The translations under genes were made by a program, and so were the position numbers. Positions 24,590-34,469 of a DNA stretch of 64,000 nt are shown piece by piece. The DNA is from Tetrapyrgos nigripes (taxonomy: Eukaryota; Basidiomycota; Agaricomycetes; Agaricales; Campanellaceae), in assembly GCA_013368315.1 (NCBI GenBank), contig JAACJM010000107.1, positions 124,001 to 188,000 on the forward strand, written 5' to 3'. Below the pieces are notes generated by a model. That model worked only from the letters and a program-made list of their open reading frames with translations, was not told the DNA's origin and did not search any database. Numbering within the stretch: the first letter of the stretch is position 1; each line of letters opens with the position of its first letter.

Positions 24590-26854
24590 CTAGCCCGAAG
24601 CTTGACCACCTTCCAAAACCTCATAGACACCCTCAAAAGCCCTCTTTACCCTATCGAAATACTCCCCCGTGTTCAGATCGTACATGTTACCCGGTGGAAC
24701 ATCCAACGTAAACGACGGAGCGAACGACGGAAAGTATTGAAAGGTTTCGCTCGGTTTGTTTGCATGACACTGGGGAATAGGGGTTGATAGAGGGAGTGGT
24801 GAGCCAGTCTGAAAAGATATGAAAGTACAGTGAGTGAATCTGACACATGGAAGGAGTACTAGAAGAGCAGAGAAAGTACGTTGAAAAGACTTACTATCAC
24901 AGAAGTCAAAAACGCCCAAGCTCTGGCCGCATTTGGATGATTATACCCTCCTCCACCCAGAAAAAGCTTCTTGCCTGGCCAGTGGTTGACAATACGAGAG
25001 ATACACCAGCCTAGTGAACCTTCTTCAAGCTCGAGTTCAAGCTCGAGCTCATGCCGGTGTTTCTCTGCTTTCACTGCATCTTCATCCTCTGCTTCGTCAT
25101 CTTCTTGAAATATAGTCTTCGAGCTCCCACCGAGACTCCAATTGCCCAACCTGACCTTGGGATCTCCACTCAAACCGTCAACACCACATTGTACGACGAT
25201 GCAATCGGGGTCAAAACCCGCTCGGATTCTTTCGACTATAGGCCAGATGGAAGCGTAAGTTTTACAACTTGCTCCAGGGAGAAGTGGAATCGAGAGGGTA
25301 TAGGGGTCAAACGAGGATGGGAATGAGGAAGTAGTAGAGGTAGGATAAGCAGGACTGGAGATGGTTGAGGATGTCGGAAGGGTGTGAGATGCCGATGAGA
25401 GCGTCGGTACAGGAGACTCAAAACGTGTGGTCGCTGAGCTGTGAAGTTGTTCCGGTTCAGAGGTGGAGAAAGATGTGTCTGAAGCACTGCGCAGAGGAGG
25501 AAGAGACGAAAGAAGAGGTGACTCTGGAAAAAACCCTGGTGACGTATGGTGGATGCTTAGTGTCTAGATAGTATATGTCCAAATTTTCCATGTCAGTCAA
25601 CTTATTGGTTTGTAGATGCAGAGCAAGGACTCACTAGCACTTGTCTGTTACTATTACTGTTGCTGGTGCCACTACTATGAGGTGAATAAAAAGCCTGAGC
25701 AACACCATCCCCAAAATGAATATCGAGGTCGAGATACATGATGCGTGGTTTTCTTGGAGCACCAACAGGTGTAGTGGTTTGACTTCCGTTTGCGGTTGTG
25801 CTTCCATTCCCTAGTCCACTGCCAAGTCCATCCACAACGATATTGCCATTAACATCCTCTGTGGGCTCAGAGCCCGACGTTATCGGCGGAATGTTAGTAT
25901 TAGCGTTTTCCACTGGATTAGACGTCAAGTCAGAGAGTTCCATGTCCGAGTGCGTGTGCGGGATATCCTCTTCCTCGGCATCATCTACAGGCAGGGCGGC
26001 AGGCCCCATATCACCAGCTGTGGACGGAAATTGTGGTTGAGGTGTGATTATGGGAGTGGTCGTATCGAGAGGCTGGGAAGCAGAGTCTGATACTGTCTGC
26101 GATGGAGGTATTGGCACCGTATCCATAGATACTGCAGAAGTACTGCTGGGAGAAATGACGCTGGCCGCGACGCTTGACGAGTTTGAAAGCGGAAGACTTC
26201 GTTTAAGAAGCAAAATCGCCAAAACACAATCCGCGACGTAACAGAATCCAGAAGCTCTTGATTTTTGTGCGTGGTGTCTATTAAGAGTAGTGCATAGTCA
26301 GAATTCACACTGAAGAACAATTTGAGAAGATAATAAGTGACACCACATACCTCCCACCATCCCAACATATTGCAGTTTCCACCTTTCCAAGCTTCAGTGC
26401 GTTCGCAGCTGTCATCGTCGCTCCTGCCACCAGCTGAATGTAATCCGACATTCCTTCAAAGATTGGACAGTCATCTTCCAGGCCAAAGGCCTCTCTTGCT
26501 TCTCGGAGGTCGTCATCTCCGTAATCTGCAGGTGTACCGGGATGTTTGGGGTTCAAGACAAAGTCCAGGTACTCCCTGCTATGATACACGGCCAGATCTC
26601 TGTAGGACGCGCGTCTGGGGTTGACTACTTGGAGTCTACGCTCTGCAGAAGCTGATGAGAAAAGTCCTAGCGAGTTGACTAGCGAATGGACGAGGACAGA
26701 GCGTCCGATGTTGGAAGGGAGACGAGAAGAATACTTTCAAGTCATTGGTGTCAGGCTGGTAATGCTAGTGAAGAACCAGATGGTTTACTTTGACCAAGTT
26801 TTGCGATACGACGTACGCCACAAACGAAGACGGACTATTTGCTGAAGTTGTCAT
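24590..26854 (-). CDS. Class I histone deacetylase (HDAC8/Hos1-like)
   Basis: Five exons (26789-26854, 26351-26733, 25635-26277, 24895-25563, 24590-24808) give 659 residues, much longer than the roughly 380-450 usual for this class. The Zn-dependent deacetylase core is intact: YSSRLPSNIGRS near the N-terminus, WDGGRHHAQKSRASGFCYVAD with the tandem histidines (split by intron 2), YLDLDIHFGDG with metal ligands, SIHHTSPGFFP, VVQCGVDGLSGDP, and GGGGYNHPNAARAW with the catalytic tyrosine. The extra length is a Ser/Thr/Pro-rich insertion of about 145 residues before YLDLD, a second Ser-rich insertion after FFPES, and an acidic stretch before GWCISRIV. The GFFP block resembles Hos1 and HDAC8. It lies upstream of, and in the same orientation as, histone H2A. 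Confidence 0.9.
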
Positions 26855-27068
26855 GATGGTAGCAGTTCAACGTTCAATTTCTACTTTTAGCCAGAACTAA
26901 ATTTTTTTGGTTGGCTCATTACGAGCGCAATACACGTTTTACATTCCAACAAAACGAAGTAAAAGACAAATACACAGATACAGTAATGTATGCCGCCAGG
27001 AGAGGTATAAGGATAACTGTACAGGAAGAAACCACCATGTGGTTGGGATAAGGGAAGCCTGTGAGCGC

Positions 27069-27804
27069 CTAAACATCCTGTTCGCCTTCCTTCTTGCCTT
27101 TGCTGTAGAGGATGAGGTGTGAGTAAGAGGGGTCACCGAAGAGGTACCAAGGACATACCCAGATTTTGATGGCAAAAGCTGACTTTCGATGTGGGGTACA
27201 ACACCACCTTGCGAGATGACGACGTCACCCAAGAGCTTGTTAAGCCTAGAATAGGAGATGACGAGTCAGAAAAAAACATGGAGGATACGGCACAATAGTA
27301 GACGCACTCTTCGTCGTTCCTGATAGCGAGCTGCAAGTGACGAGGAACTATACGTTGCTTCTTGTTATCCCTAGCGGCGTTACCGGCAAGCTCCAAGATC
27401 TCAGCGGCGAGATACTCGAGGACAGCAGCGAGATAAACTACACAAGGAAAAAGGGCATATGTTAGAGATGACATAACACACTGACGCCAGTCGTCGAAAC
27501 GAGCACACCACGTACCAGGAGCACCAGCACCAACACGTTGAGCATAGTTGCCCTTCTTGAGGAGACGGTGTACACGACCGACAGGGAACTGCAGACCGGC
27601 CTTGGCAGATCGCGACTGAGCCTTGCCTCCTTCACCGCCAGCCTTACCACCAGAAGACTTTCCAGCTTTTCCTGTGAGTGTTCAGTCGCAATCAGTTCCG
27701 TTGTCGTGCTAAGAAGGCCTTGAAGAACACGAACCCTTTCCGCTCTACAAGTGGAAAAGTCAGTCAGTCTCGACGCCCGACTACAAACGGCGAGCACGTA
27801 CCAT
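27069..27804 (-). CDS. Histone H2A
   Basis: Six coding exons (27802-27804, 27735-27744, 27516-27671, 27308-27437, 27159-27245, 27069-27102) give 139 residues. The first exon codes only the initiator ATG and the second is 10 nt. The histone fold is canonical: [60 protein letters not shown], and a tail [22 protein letters not shown]. The core sequence is that of major H2A rather than H2A.Z. The expected C-terminal SQ-acidic-hydrophobic damage motif is absent: Glu136 occupies the serine position in EQDV. The gene shares a 241-base intergenic region with divergent ATP10. Confidence 0.95.
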
Positions 27805-28045
27805 GATGTTTTGTGGTAGTTGTTAAGAGTGTAGTGGTACAAAGAATACGAGGGAAATCCCAGGAAAGAGATGGTGGAAGTTTGAGGTCAAGAGTGAGTT
27901 GAGTAAACGAAGTAGACGTGAATTTCTTATGTACTTGTTTAAGAGTCACGTGGTAACGCGCTCGTGTTTGCCGAGCACGTGGACACGAACCGACGCGACG
28001 GTCCACAGACTGACAAAGGTCCACAGACCGGTAACAGTCTCTTGG
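27805..28045. promoter_or_regulatory. Divergent H2A / ATP10 promoter region
   Basis: Only 241 bases separate the two start codons, so both core promoters must lie here or overlap. Repeated CACGTGG/GAGCACGTG-type E-box-like hexamers are visible near 27948 and 27974. Their function is inferred only. Confidence 0.45.
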
Positions 28046-29158
28046 ATGTTGCCCTCACGTCTGCTTTTGCGCGCAAATGCTCCGGAATACTTGACGATCT
28101 TTCGAAGATGTGCGACCTCATCAGCTAGGCAGAAAACTACTCATAGCACTACTCCAAAACCTCCTTCTCAACCCAAGACCGAAACTCCTGACCTTAACAA
28201 GCTACAGCCCTTAAATAGGCCTTTGGGTGTACTAGAACGTCCCATTGCAAGAATAAAACCGAGAGGAGAGGTAGTCAAGGAACTGCTGACCGATGACGAG
28301 GCTATTGGGAGGGAGAGGAAATTTTTGTTCGTCAAATCTTCTGTCCCCCTGCAAACGGCTTTCTGACGTGTTTTTCCGACACAGAGTCAAGGAAGTCGTC
28401 ACTAAAGGATATTTCCATGACTTGCATATGATTCGTTATCAAGGTGGAAAGACATGGATAGCACCAAAAGTGCTTGTTCGCGAAGATGTGTGTTTCTTCC
28501 ATTCACTGCTCTATGGATTTCACGCTAACTATTCCGTTTGCAAGAAAGCCTTATATCTTCCTAACATAACAGGAACAGCTCTCTCAGACGGGCAAGTGAA
28601 ACACACCACCTCAATGTGTATGGGAAAGATATCAGTTCTCTCCATACTCAACAGTAAAATATCCGAGGTGCGCTCTTCCTCCGTCCTGTCCAGCCTTTCT
28701 ATTAAACGCCTGCACTGTAGAACCACTCCGCAGGTTTTACCTCGCGGACTCACGCCCGCTACTCCTCCCACCCTCTCTACCAACATATCCACATCAACCA
28801 CCAAGAAAACCTCCTTAAGTCCATCCTCGTCAAACTCTTCACCTCTTCCGTTCGTTCCTCCACCCCTGTCGAACTCCACTCCACGTTCCTCGTTTCTTCG
28901 CAAAATTTGGACTACGAAAAGGACGCGATGGGAATGACGAATAATCGCGTAGGGTATGTTTACCTTATTGATGAGAATCTGAGGATACGATGGGGTGGAA
29001 ATGCGGATGCAATGCTTGAAGAGGCAGAGGCGTTGGAGGTTTGTACTGGTGTGTTGTTGAAGAGATTGGAGAAGAAACTGGAGAATGAAAAGACGCCGAA
29101 GGAGGGTACATCTCCCATCGAGGAGGAACGAGTTGATGCAGACAAAACGGCGGTTTGA
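28046..29158 (+). CDS. Mitochondrial ATPase complex subunit Atp10
   Basis: Four exons (28046-28326, 28385-28487, 28545-28667, 28721-29158) join to 314 residues. The N-terminus (MLPSRLLLRANAPEYLTIF, then RRCATSS) is basic and hydroxylated with no acids early, as in a mitochondrial presequence. The conserved Atp10 core follows: FLVKEVVTKGYFHDLHMIRY, LYLPNITGTALSDGQ, then VKHTTSMCMGKISVLSI, with a later NNRVGYVYLIDENLRIRWGG. Atp10 is an inner-membrane chaperone that helps insert Atp6 into the F0 sector. The acidic-basic C-terminal tail (EEERVDADKTAV) is not conserved in character. Start choice rests on the presequence. It is divergent from H2A. Confidence 0.88.
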
Positions 29159-29480
29159 AGAGCTACAGAGAGTATATGTATGGTATATTCTTCATAATTG
29201 ACATTTTTCAATGAGGGAGCTCACAAATGTGCTCAGAAATGATAGCGATTTAGATACCAGCGATTGCAACTACTGCCTATAATACATGCCTATAATACAT
29301 CTGTATAGAGTCCAAGGTACAAAGTCCTATCAAAGTCATTGAACATCATCAACTCGTTTTTGCTCAAAAGTCCAGGAGAATAGATGCTTCCAAATCCCCG
29401 TATCCAGAAACTAATGCATTCCTTAGTCAAAAAAATGAAACAGTGACGAGCGTAACAGAAAAATACGCACCCGATAGCGA

Positions 29481-29915
29481 TTACAGCCCGCAATGCTTAA
29501 TGTTGACCTTCTTCGACGTAACATTAATCCTCCCAAGTGCAACAGCCTGACCACCCGTCAACTCGTCCATTGCAGCCTGGGCGACAGTGAACCCAGTCCT
29601 TGCATGATCAACGGCCAACATATGAATAGACTTGGTCTTCCCGTTGGCGTTAGTGTACGACAATTTGTAGCACGTTCCACAGTTGGCGGAGTTCCATCCC
29701 TCGACGGCTGCTGCTGCACCGATGTGAGGGAATTGGGGAATGTCTCCAAAGGTCTTGAAGCCAAAACGAGTTTCGAGGCCGTTGGCACCGTCAGAGCATG
29801 CGACGGTGTTCAGAGAAGCACCGGCATCGTCGTAGTGGTTGTCGAATTGGAGTTGGACGGCACCAGTGAGGGCGGGGAGGAGAGCAATAGAGATGACACC
29901 GGCGAAGAACTTCAT
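29481..29915 (-). CDS. Cerato-platanin family protein, copy A
   Basis: A single coding exon of 144 residues. Residues 1-19 form a signal peptide (MKFFAGVISIALLPALTGA). The mature protein starts VQLQFDNHYDDAG and keeps the four cysteines of the fold at 40, 79, 82 and 142, with the family blocks TVACSDG, NCGTCYKLSYT and NIKHCGL. Cerato-platanins are small secreted double-psi-beta-barrel proteins with expansin-like fold that bind cell-wall polysaccharides and modify surfaces. This copy differs from the other two in carrying DHARTGF and NIKHC in place of DHAGTGF and NIKNC. It shares a conserved promoter with copies B and C. Confidence 0.93.
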   Translation of the reverse strand: MKFFAGVISIALLPALTGAVQLQFDNHYDDAGASLNTVACSDGANGLETRFGFKTFGDIPQFPHIGAAAAVEGWNSANCGTCYKLSYTNANGKTKSIHMLAVDHARTGFTVAQAAMDELTGGQAVALGRINVTSKKVNIKHCGL

Positions 29916-30021
29916 GATATGGATTAGAGTGGGTGTGTGGGTAGGATAGGATAGACTAGTTGAAGCTGAAGCTATTGTGTAGAGGATGAGCTCTGAGGAA
30001 AACTACACCTTCGATGTCCAG

Positions 30022-30029
30022 CTTAAATA
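30022..30029 (-). promoter_or_regulatory. TATTTAAG core promoter of cerato-platanin A
   Basis: On the minus strand TATTTAAG precedes GCTGGA, 107 bases before the start codon. The same element and flank occur before copies B and C. Confidence 0.65.
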
Positions 30030-30060
30030 CTACACCAGGACTACCAGGGACGCCTCCTTT

Positions 30061-30090
30061 GCTGAGTTGTGCGGAAAAGGATGCCCGTTG
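30061..30090 (-). promoter_or_regulatory. Upstream block shared with cerato-platanin C
   Basis: Read on the minus strand, the block CGGGCATCCTTTTCCGCACA nearly matches CGGGCATTCCTTTCCGCACA at 37541-37560 before copy C. A shortened remnant (TTTTCCGCACA) remains before copy B. It is either a regulatory site or unselected remains of the duplication. Confidence 0.5.
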
Positions 30091-30234
30091 CAGACTGTTG
30101 CACATGTCAGGCGGCGTTGGTAAGACCGTCCTGAAAGTGTAGAACGCCTCAAGAGTGCACGGAAAATAGATAAAGAATGATCCGATAAATTTTCCAGAGG
30201 ACTTCAATGAGCTACAGCGGCGTTTCACTGCCAT

Positions 30235-31528
30235 GATGCGCTGCTTGGAAGGGTCGGTTTCGGAGCTCGGAGTGTCTTCTTAGTATTGTCCAGCAAGTCT
30301 ACTGACTGCCCAGAATCAGCCAGAATCTCTCGCTAACGATTCAAAAAGATATCACAGTACACTTGCAGTACGCCGGTCCATCACTGTGCCATCGTATTTT
30401 CCGAAAATGCCATACGTACTGTACTCTCCGATCCCCGTTACTTGCAATTGCCCGTTACGCTTCATCAATGACCAAATTACTGCCTTGAGCAAGCCTCGAG
30501 TAGCTTGAGTACTTGAGTGCCCCAGCTCTCGCCGACAAGGAGCAGAGAATAGAATCTCAAGAAATTGTAGTCATTAGACTAAGACACAGAACAACCCGCA
30601 TGATATTACGCGTCCAAACTTGAAGTAGGCTTAAGATATAACGTGGACTAACCAAACTGCCCTCATAGGGCTGGATACGTACGCGTTGCAGATCTGATGC
30701 CTAGGCGTCTCCTCAAAGAGTGCATAGAGTAACAAAAGTCAGGCTGTCGACACGTTAAAGCAGCGATAGAGTGTCGAGGCTGGAGGTCCGAGAACTTTTC
30801 GAGATGTGGAAGTAGCGCAGGTTTGAGATCACCTTGGTAGTTGGAGGTGATATGCTCGAAGAAGGAACAATTGAACACAGGGCTGAGGTGTGAGGTTCAT
30901 AGTAATGGCTAGCGAGGTGAGGGAGAACGATTCAAAAGATGATATCATGCATCATCGCAAATCCCTGACAATCCGCTAGAGAAATGATTGAAGCTTGCAA
31001 TACACGGAGGCGTTCTCCGGGGAGCCTCGAAAGCTCAGCCAGCAGTTGAGGGGAGAACGAAGCAGGATAGCCTTGGGGTAGCCAGCAATGCATAGAAGAA
31101 GAGAAGTGAGAACAGTTAGGGTGAGCTGACGCAGCGGTAATCTAACAGTCTACATAGCCTGAGGGATCATCATCATCCGCGCGGTCGAATATATAGAAGT
31201 GTTAAGAAGGGACGGGAGCAATCTGAAAAGCGTCGAAAGACATGTTGGGTAGGGAACTTGTTTTCAACGGAGAGTAAAAAGGATGCAAGCGTCCTCAAAA
31301 GTACACAAGGCCTATTCACAATTCATGCGAAATGCAGCAAAATCAAAACATTGCGATTCATCAAGGATTACATGCTCGTAAAGTTCATCAAAAGTCCAAT
31401 GAAAAGTCCATAATGCAATAAACAACCCATCCAACTAGAAGACGAGTAACCCAATGTCATCTAGAAACAATGTGTTCGTTAGTGAAAACCAGCGACGGAC
31501 AGAAAGCAACGACTTACATCAATGGCGA
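30235..31528. other. Intergenic, no supported gene
   Basis: Between cerato-platanin copies A and B. Frames are short and show no family motif. It is likely promoter for A on one side and 3' sequence of B on the other. Confidence 0.4.
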
Positions 31529-31963
31529 TTACAATCCACAGTTCTTGATGTTGACCTTCTTCGACGTAACATCCACCCTTCCAAGTGCAACAGCTTGACC
31601 ACCCGTCAACTCGTCCATGGCAGCCTGAGCTACATTGAACCCAGTACCAGCATGGTCAATTGCCAACATGTGGATAGACTTGGTCTCCCCGTTGGCGTTG
31701 GTGTACGACAATTTGTAGCACGCTCCACAGTTGGCGGAGTTGAATCCCTCGACATCTGCTGATGCACCGATGTGAGGGAATTGGGGGATGTCTCCAAAGG
31801 TCTTGAAGCCAAAGCGAGTTTCGAGGCCGTTGGCACCGTCAGAGCATGCGACGGTGTCCAGGGATGCACCGGCGTCGTCGTAGTGGTTGTCGAATTGGAG
31901 CTGGACGGCACCAGTAAGGACGGGGAGGAGAGCAACAGAGGTGACACCGGCGAAGAACTTCAT
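31529..31963 (-). CDS. Cerato-platanin family protein, copy B
   Basis: A 144-residue single-exon paralogue of copies A and C. The signal peptide is residues 1-19 (MKFFAGVTSVALLPVLTGA). The four cysteines are conserved (TVACSDG, NCGACYKLSYT, NIKNCGL). Changes relative to A include SLDTVACSD, ADVEGFNSANC and IDHAGTGF. Gene, signal peptide and promoter are all alike between copies, so the duplication was of the whole gene with its upstream region. It is in tandem orientation with A, about 1.6 kb away. Confidence 0.93.
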   Translation of the reverse strand: MKFFAGVTSVALLPVLTGAVQLQFDNHYDDAGASLDTVACSDGANGLETRFGFKTFGDIPQFPHIGASADVEGFNSANCGACYKLSYTNANGETKSIHMLAIDHAGTGFNVAQAAMDELTGGQAVALGRVDVTSKKVNIKNCGL

Positions 31964-32059
31964 GATATGGATTAGAGTGGGTGGGTGGATAGACTAGTTG
32001 AAGCTGAAGCTGGTGTGTAGAGGATGAGCTCTGAGGAAAATTACACCTTCGATGTCCAG

Positions 32060-32067
32060 CTTAAATA
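32060..32067 (-). promoter_or_regulatory. TATTTAAG core promoter of cerato-platanin B
   Basis: The same TATTTAAGCTGGA string as in the other two copies, 97 bases before the start codon. Confidence 0.65.
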
Positions 32068-32959
32068 TGATACGAGAGTAACCTGTGCGGAAAATTAGAT
32101 GTTCGCCGAAGTTCGTTTCGGAAGCCTGACGGCCTTGGGCAGACCGCGCTGGGAATGGAGGAATATAGAAGATATACTATCACAGATATACTTTGATCCG
32201 ATATTTGCAGAACTTCTAGCTGTTTCACTGCCTGATGTGCTGTGTTGTAAGCTGCTAAGCGAAGGTCTGTCATAACTCGGTCACAATTGACTGAAGATCT
32301 TCCTATGGAACCCAAAGCCGCCGTGGGGGTCGCGCCGGGCATAGATGAACTAGAAATAACGACCTCCATATCCAATAGGCAAAGAACATACCGATACCCA
32401 TTCAGTTGCTCTTGTATTTTGCCAAACATTTGATGACGACCGCGGCCTCAGCTCTGCTAAGAAGCGCGAGCGTCGAGGTCCCAGGTAGCTTCTTAAGACT
32501 GGGGTTTCAAGCACTGCCGTCCGTACCGCCATAGCAAATACATTTCTTCGTGTACCCATACATTCGCGGTATCTCTTGAATTACATCCTAGGGAGACCAC
32601 AAGGTTGGGTTTCGTGAGTGTAGTTTGTACGCAACCAATCTTACATTATGGAACCAAATTTTCCGCCCTAAAAGACGACAAGTATGAGTCATATGTAGAG
32701 TCAACGGACGAAGGACGGGTCCAAGACGCACCACAATCACCTGGGCGCTCGTTTTCGTAATCAAAGACCGAGACCGAGTGAGTGAAACCGATGAAATAAC
32801 CAGCTCCTTCAAACTCTACCGACATCCTCACTGTCATTCCAAAGAACACGCAAACAATTTTCCTCGACACCGATGTCCAATATACCTTCACTGCAACGTA
32901 AAAATTTGCCGAAGCTCTCAAAGCTGGCTAGGGATGCTAGTCCTCAACCAACCGCATTC

Positions 32960-33470
32960 CTACCTCAAGCCTGCCACAAGCCCGCACACAAGAGTATAGC
33001 ATAGGTACTGTTATTCAACGTGCAGTCGATAAAACAGGGTTCTAAACAGACACTTTGACTTCGTAATGGCCACAACGGCGAATGAATACCAATTGGAGGA
33101 ATAGACTGCCAAACAGACGCTCCATTTGACGGTAACGAATGACAGGACGACCAGGGTCCAGGGCAAACGAAAAAGACGGTGCTAAAACGGTAGGATAGTC
33201 GAACTTTTCGTCTAGCATAGGTAGTCTGAGATTTACCAATCGACCATAGTTGCCGTGTTGAGTGCTGCTCTGAAATAGAGCTCGAGCTCGGAAACTTGCG
33301 CCATGCTGCAGATAAATACGAAAGGATGATGAATGACTGCACGAGGGTACCAAGCAAACAGCGCCATACTAATCCCTTGAAGCTACCAAATATCGTGGCG
33401 TGATTGACGGTAGCGGGACAGGAGTAAGTATCACTTTGAGCGTGACCTAGAGTCAACGAGTTGGGCATTG
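32960..33470 (-). CDS. Unidentified candidate coding region
   Basis: Two overlapping minus-strand frames are open here. One (ATG at 33468) runs 167 codons. The other reads FDYPTVLAPSFSFALDPGRP followed by VIRYRQMERLFGSLFLQL, which looks like a real folded protein by composition. A further protein-like stretch, MSVEFEGAGYFIGFTH, lies at about 32770-32840 in another frame, suggesting more exons down to about 32590. I could not join the pieces into a consistent model or recognise a family. It starts about 40 bases after the stop of the next minus-strand gene. Confidence 0.3.
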
Positions 33471-33510
33471 GGCAAACGTAGAGTAATGCACTGTAGGTTT
33501 GAGCTTACCT

Positions 33511-34335
33511 TCAACGCCTTCGACTTTTCTTCCTAGTCCTTCTTACAAAATCGTGAACTTCTTTCGGCATCTTCAGCGCACTAGTCCCTTGCTCGGACTT
33601 TTCCAATACATATCTTGCTTCCTTAATCCATCCTGCACCACAGCAAGCCCGAATGACAATTCCCCTCAGCCGTATCCGTGCCTTCATCATCTTCAGCGAT
33701 GTTTTAGAGTCCTGGGTCGCATTTGAAGGATGCGAACTTGTTTTGATGAGATCCTGCTCGTATGTGAGAGCTTTTTCTTCCAAGGAGAGTAGCATCTTCG
33801 TCCCACTGAATGGCGTGGTAAGTCTATGGGTGTAGTGCAGGAAGATGGGGAGAACAGAGGATAGGTAACCTTTCGATGCGGCGATTTTGCAAACGTTGAA
33901 AATGATGGTAAGCCGATGAGTGGGAGAGCCGGAAGTGTATAAGGAGACAATTTGTGGATGCTTGAACGGGTCCGCTGGATGGTTCCAGGTAGGTACATCC
34001 TCTTCGTCTGGTTGGTCTGATTCTGGTTCCCGAGTATCATCTAGGTCAGAGCCTTTCAAGCCTGGTAACCCGATAACTTGAGATTCCTCCAGCTGTCGCA
34101 GCTCATGCTTCGCAGGCAGCAAATGAAACCATTCGTAAAGACTGTTCACAGTCACATTGGACAACGAACTATGGCATCCTGCGACGGCCGGACGGATGTA
34201 GATGGTGTCGGAGGGAATTATGCCTCCAGAATGAGTAAGAGTTGCACGGATTCGTGATGCAGCAGCATGCTTTCCGCTTTCTATGAAGGAATGGAGTCTT
34301 GACAACGAGGCCAGCGAAGACGGAGTTGGCCTCAT
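33511..34335 (-). CDS. Unidentified protein, single exon
   Basis: A 274-residue frame from the ATG at 34335 (MRPTPSSLASLSRLHSFIES). It has a basic, Ser-rich start that could be a mitochondrial presequence, a short acidic loop (ESDQPDEEDVPTW), then helix-rich segments (IFNVCKIAASKGYLSSVLPI; IRLRGIVIRACCGAGWIKEA) that resemble paired helices of TPR/PPR-like repeats. It ends with a very basic tail, RRTRKKSRRR. The function is unknown; a mitochondrial RNA- or ribosome-related role would be only a guess. It is divergent from the MFS gene with 134 bases between start codons. Confidence 0.55.
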   Translation of the reverse strand: MRPTPSSLASLSRLHSFIESGKHAAASRIRATLTHSGGIIPSDTIYIRPAVAGCHSSLSNVTVNSLYEWFHLLPAKHELRQLEESQVIGLPGLKGSDLDDTREPESDQPDEEDVPTWNHPADPFKHPQIVSLYTSGSPTHRLTIIFNVCKIAASKGYLSSVLPIFLHYTHRLTTPFSGTKMLLSLEEKALTYEQDLIKTSSHPSNATQDSKTSLKMMKARIRLRGIVIRACCGAGWIKEARYVLEKSEQGTSALKMPKEVHDFVRRTRKKSRRR

Positions 34336-34469
34336 CGCTGTCGACGACGACGAGGCCAAAGATTTTAGAGGTTCACGTGGCAGACAGGCAAGCACGGAGA
34401 AACCTCGGTGGATGCCAGGACTCTTCAGTCCGAAAGGATTCGACCTTCTTTCCCTTGTCTTCCACCCCC

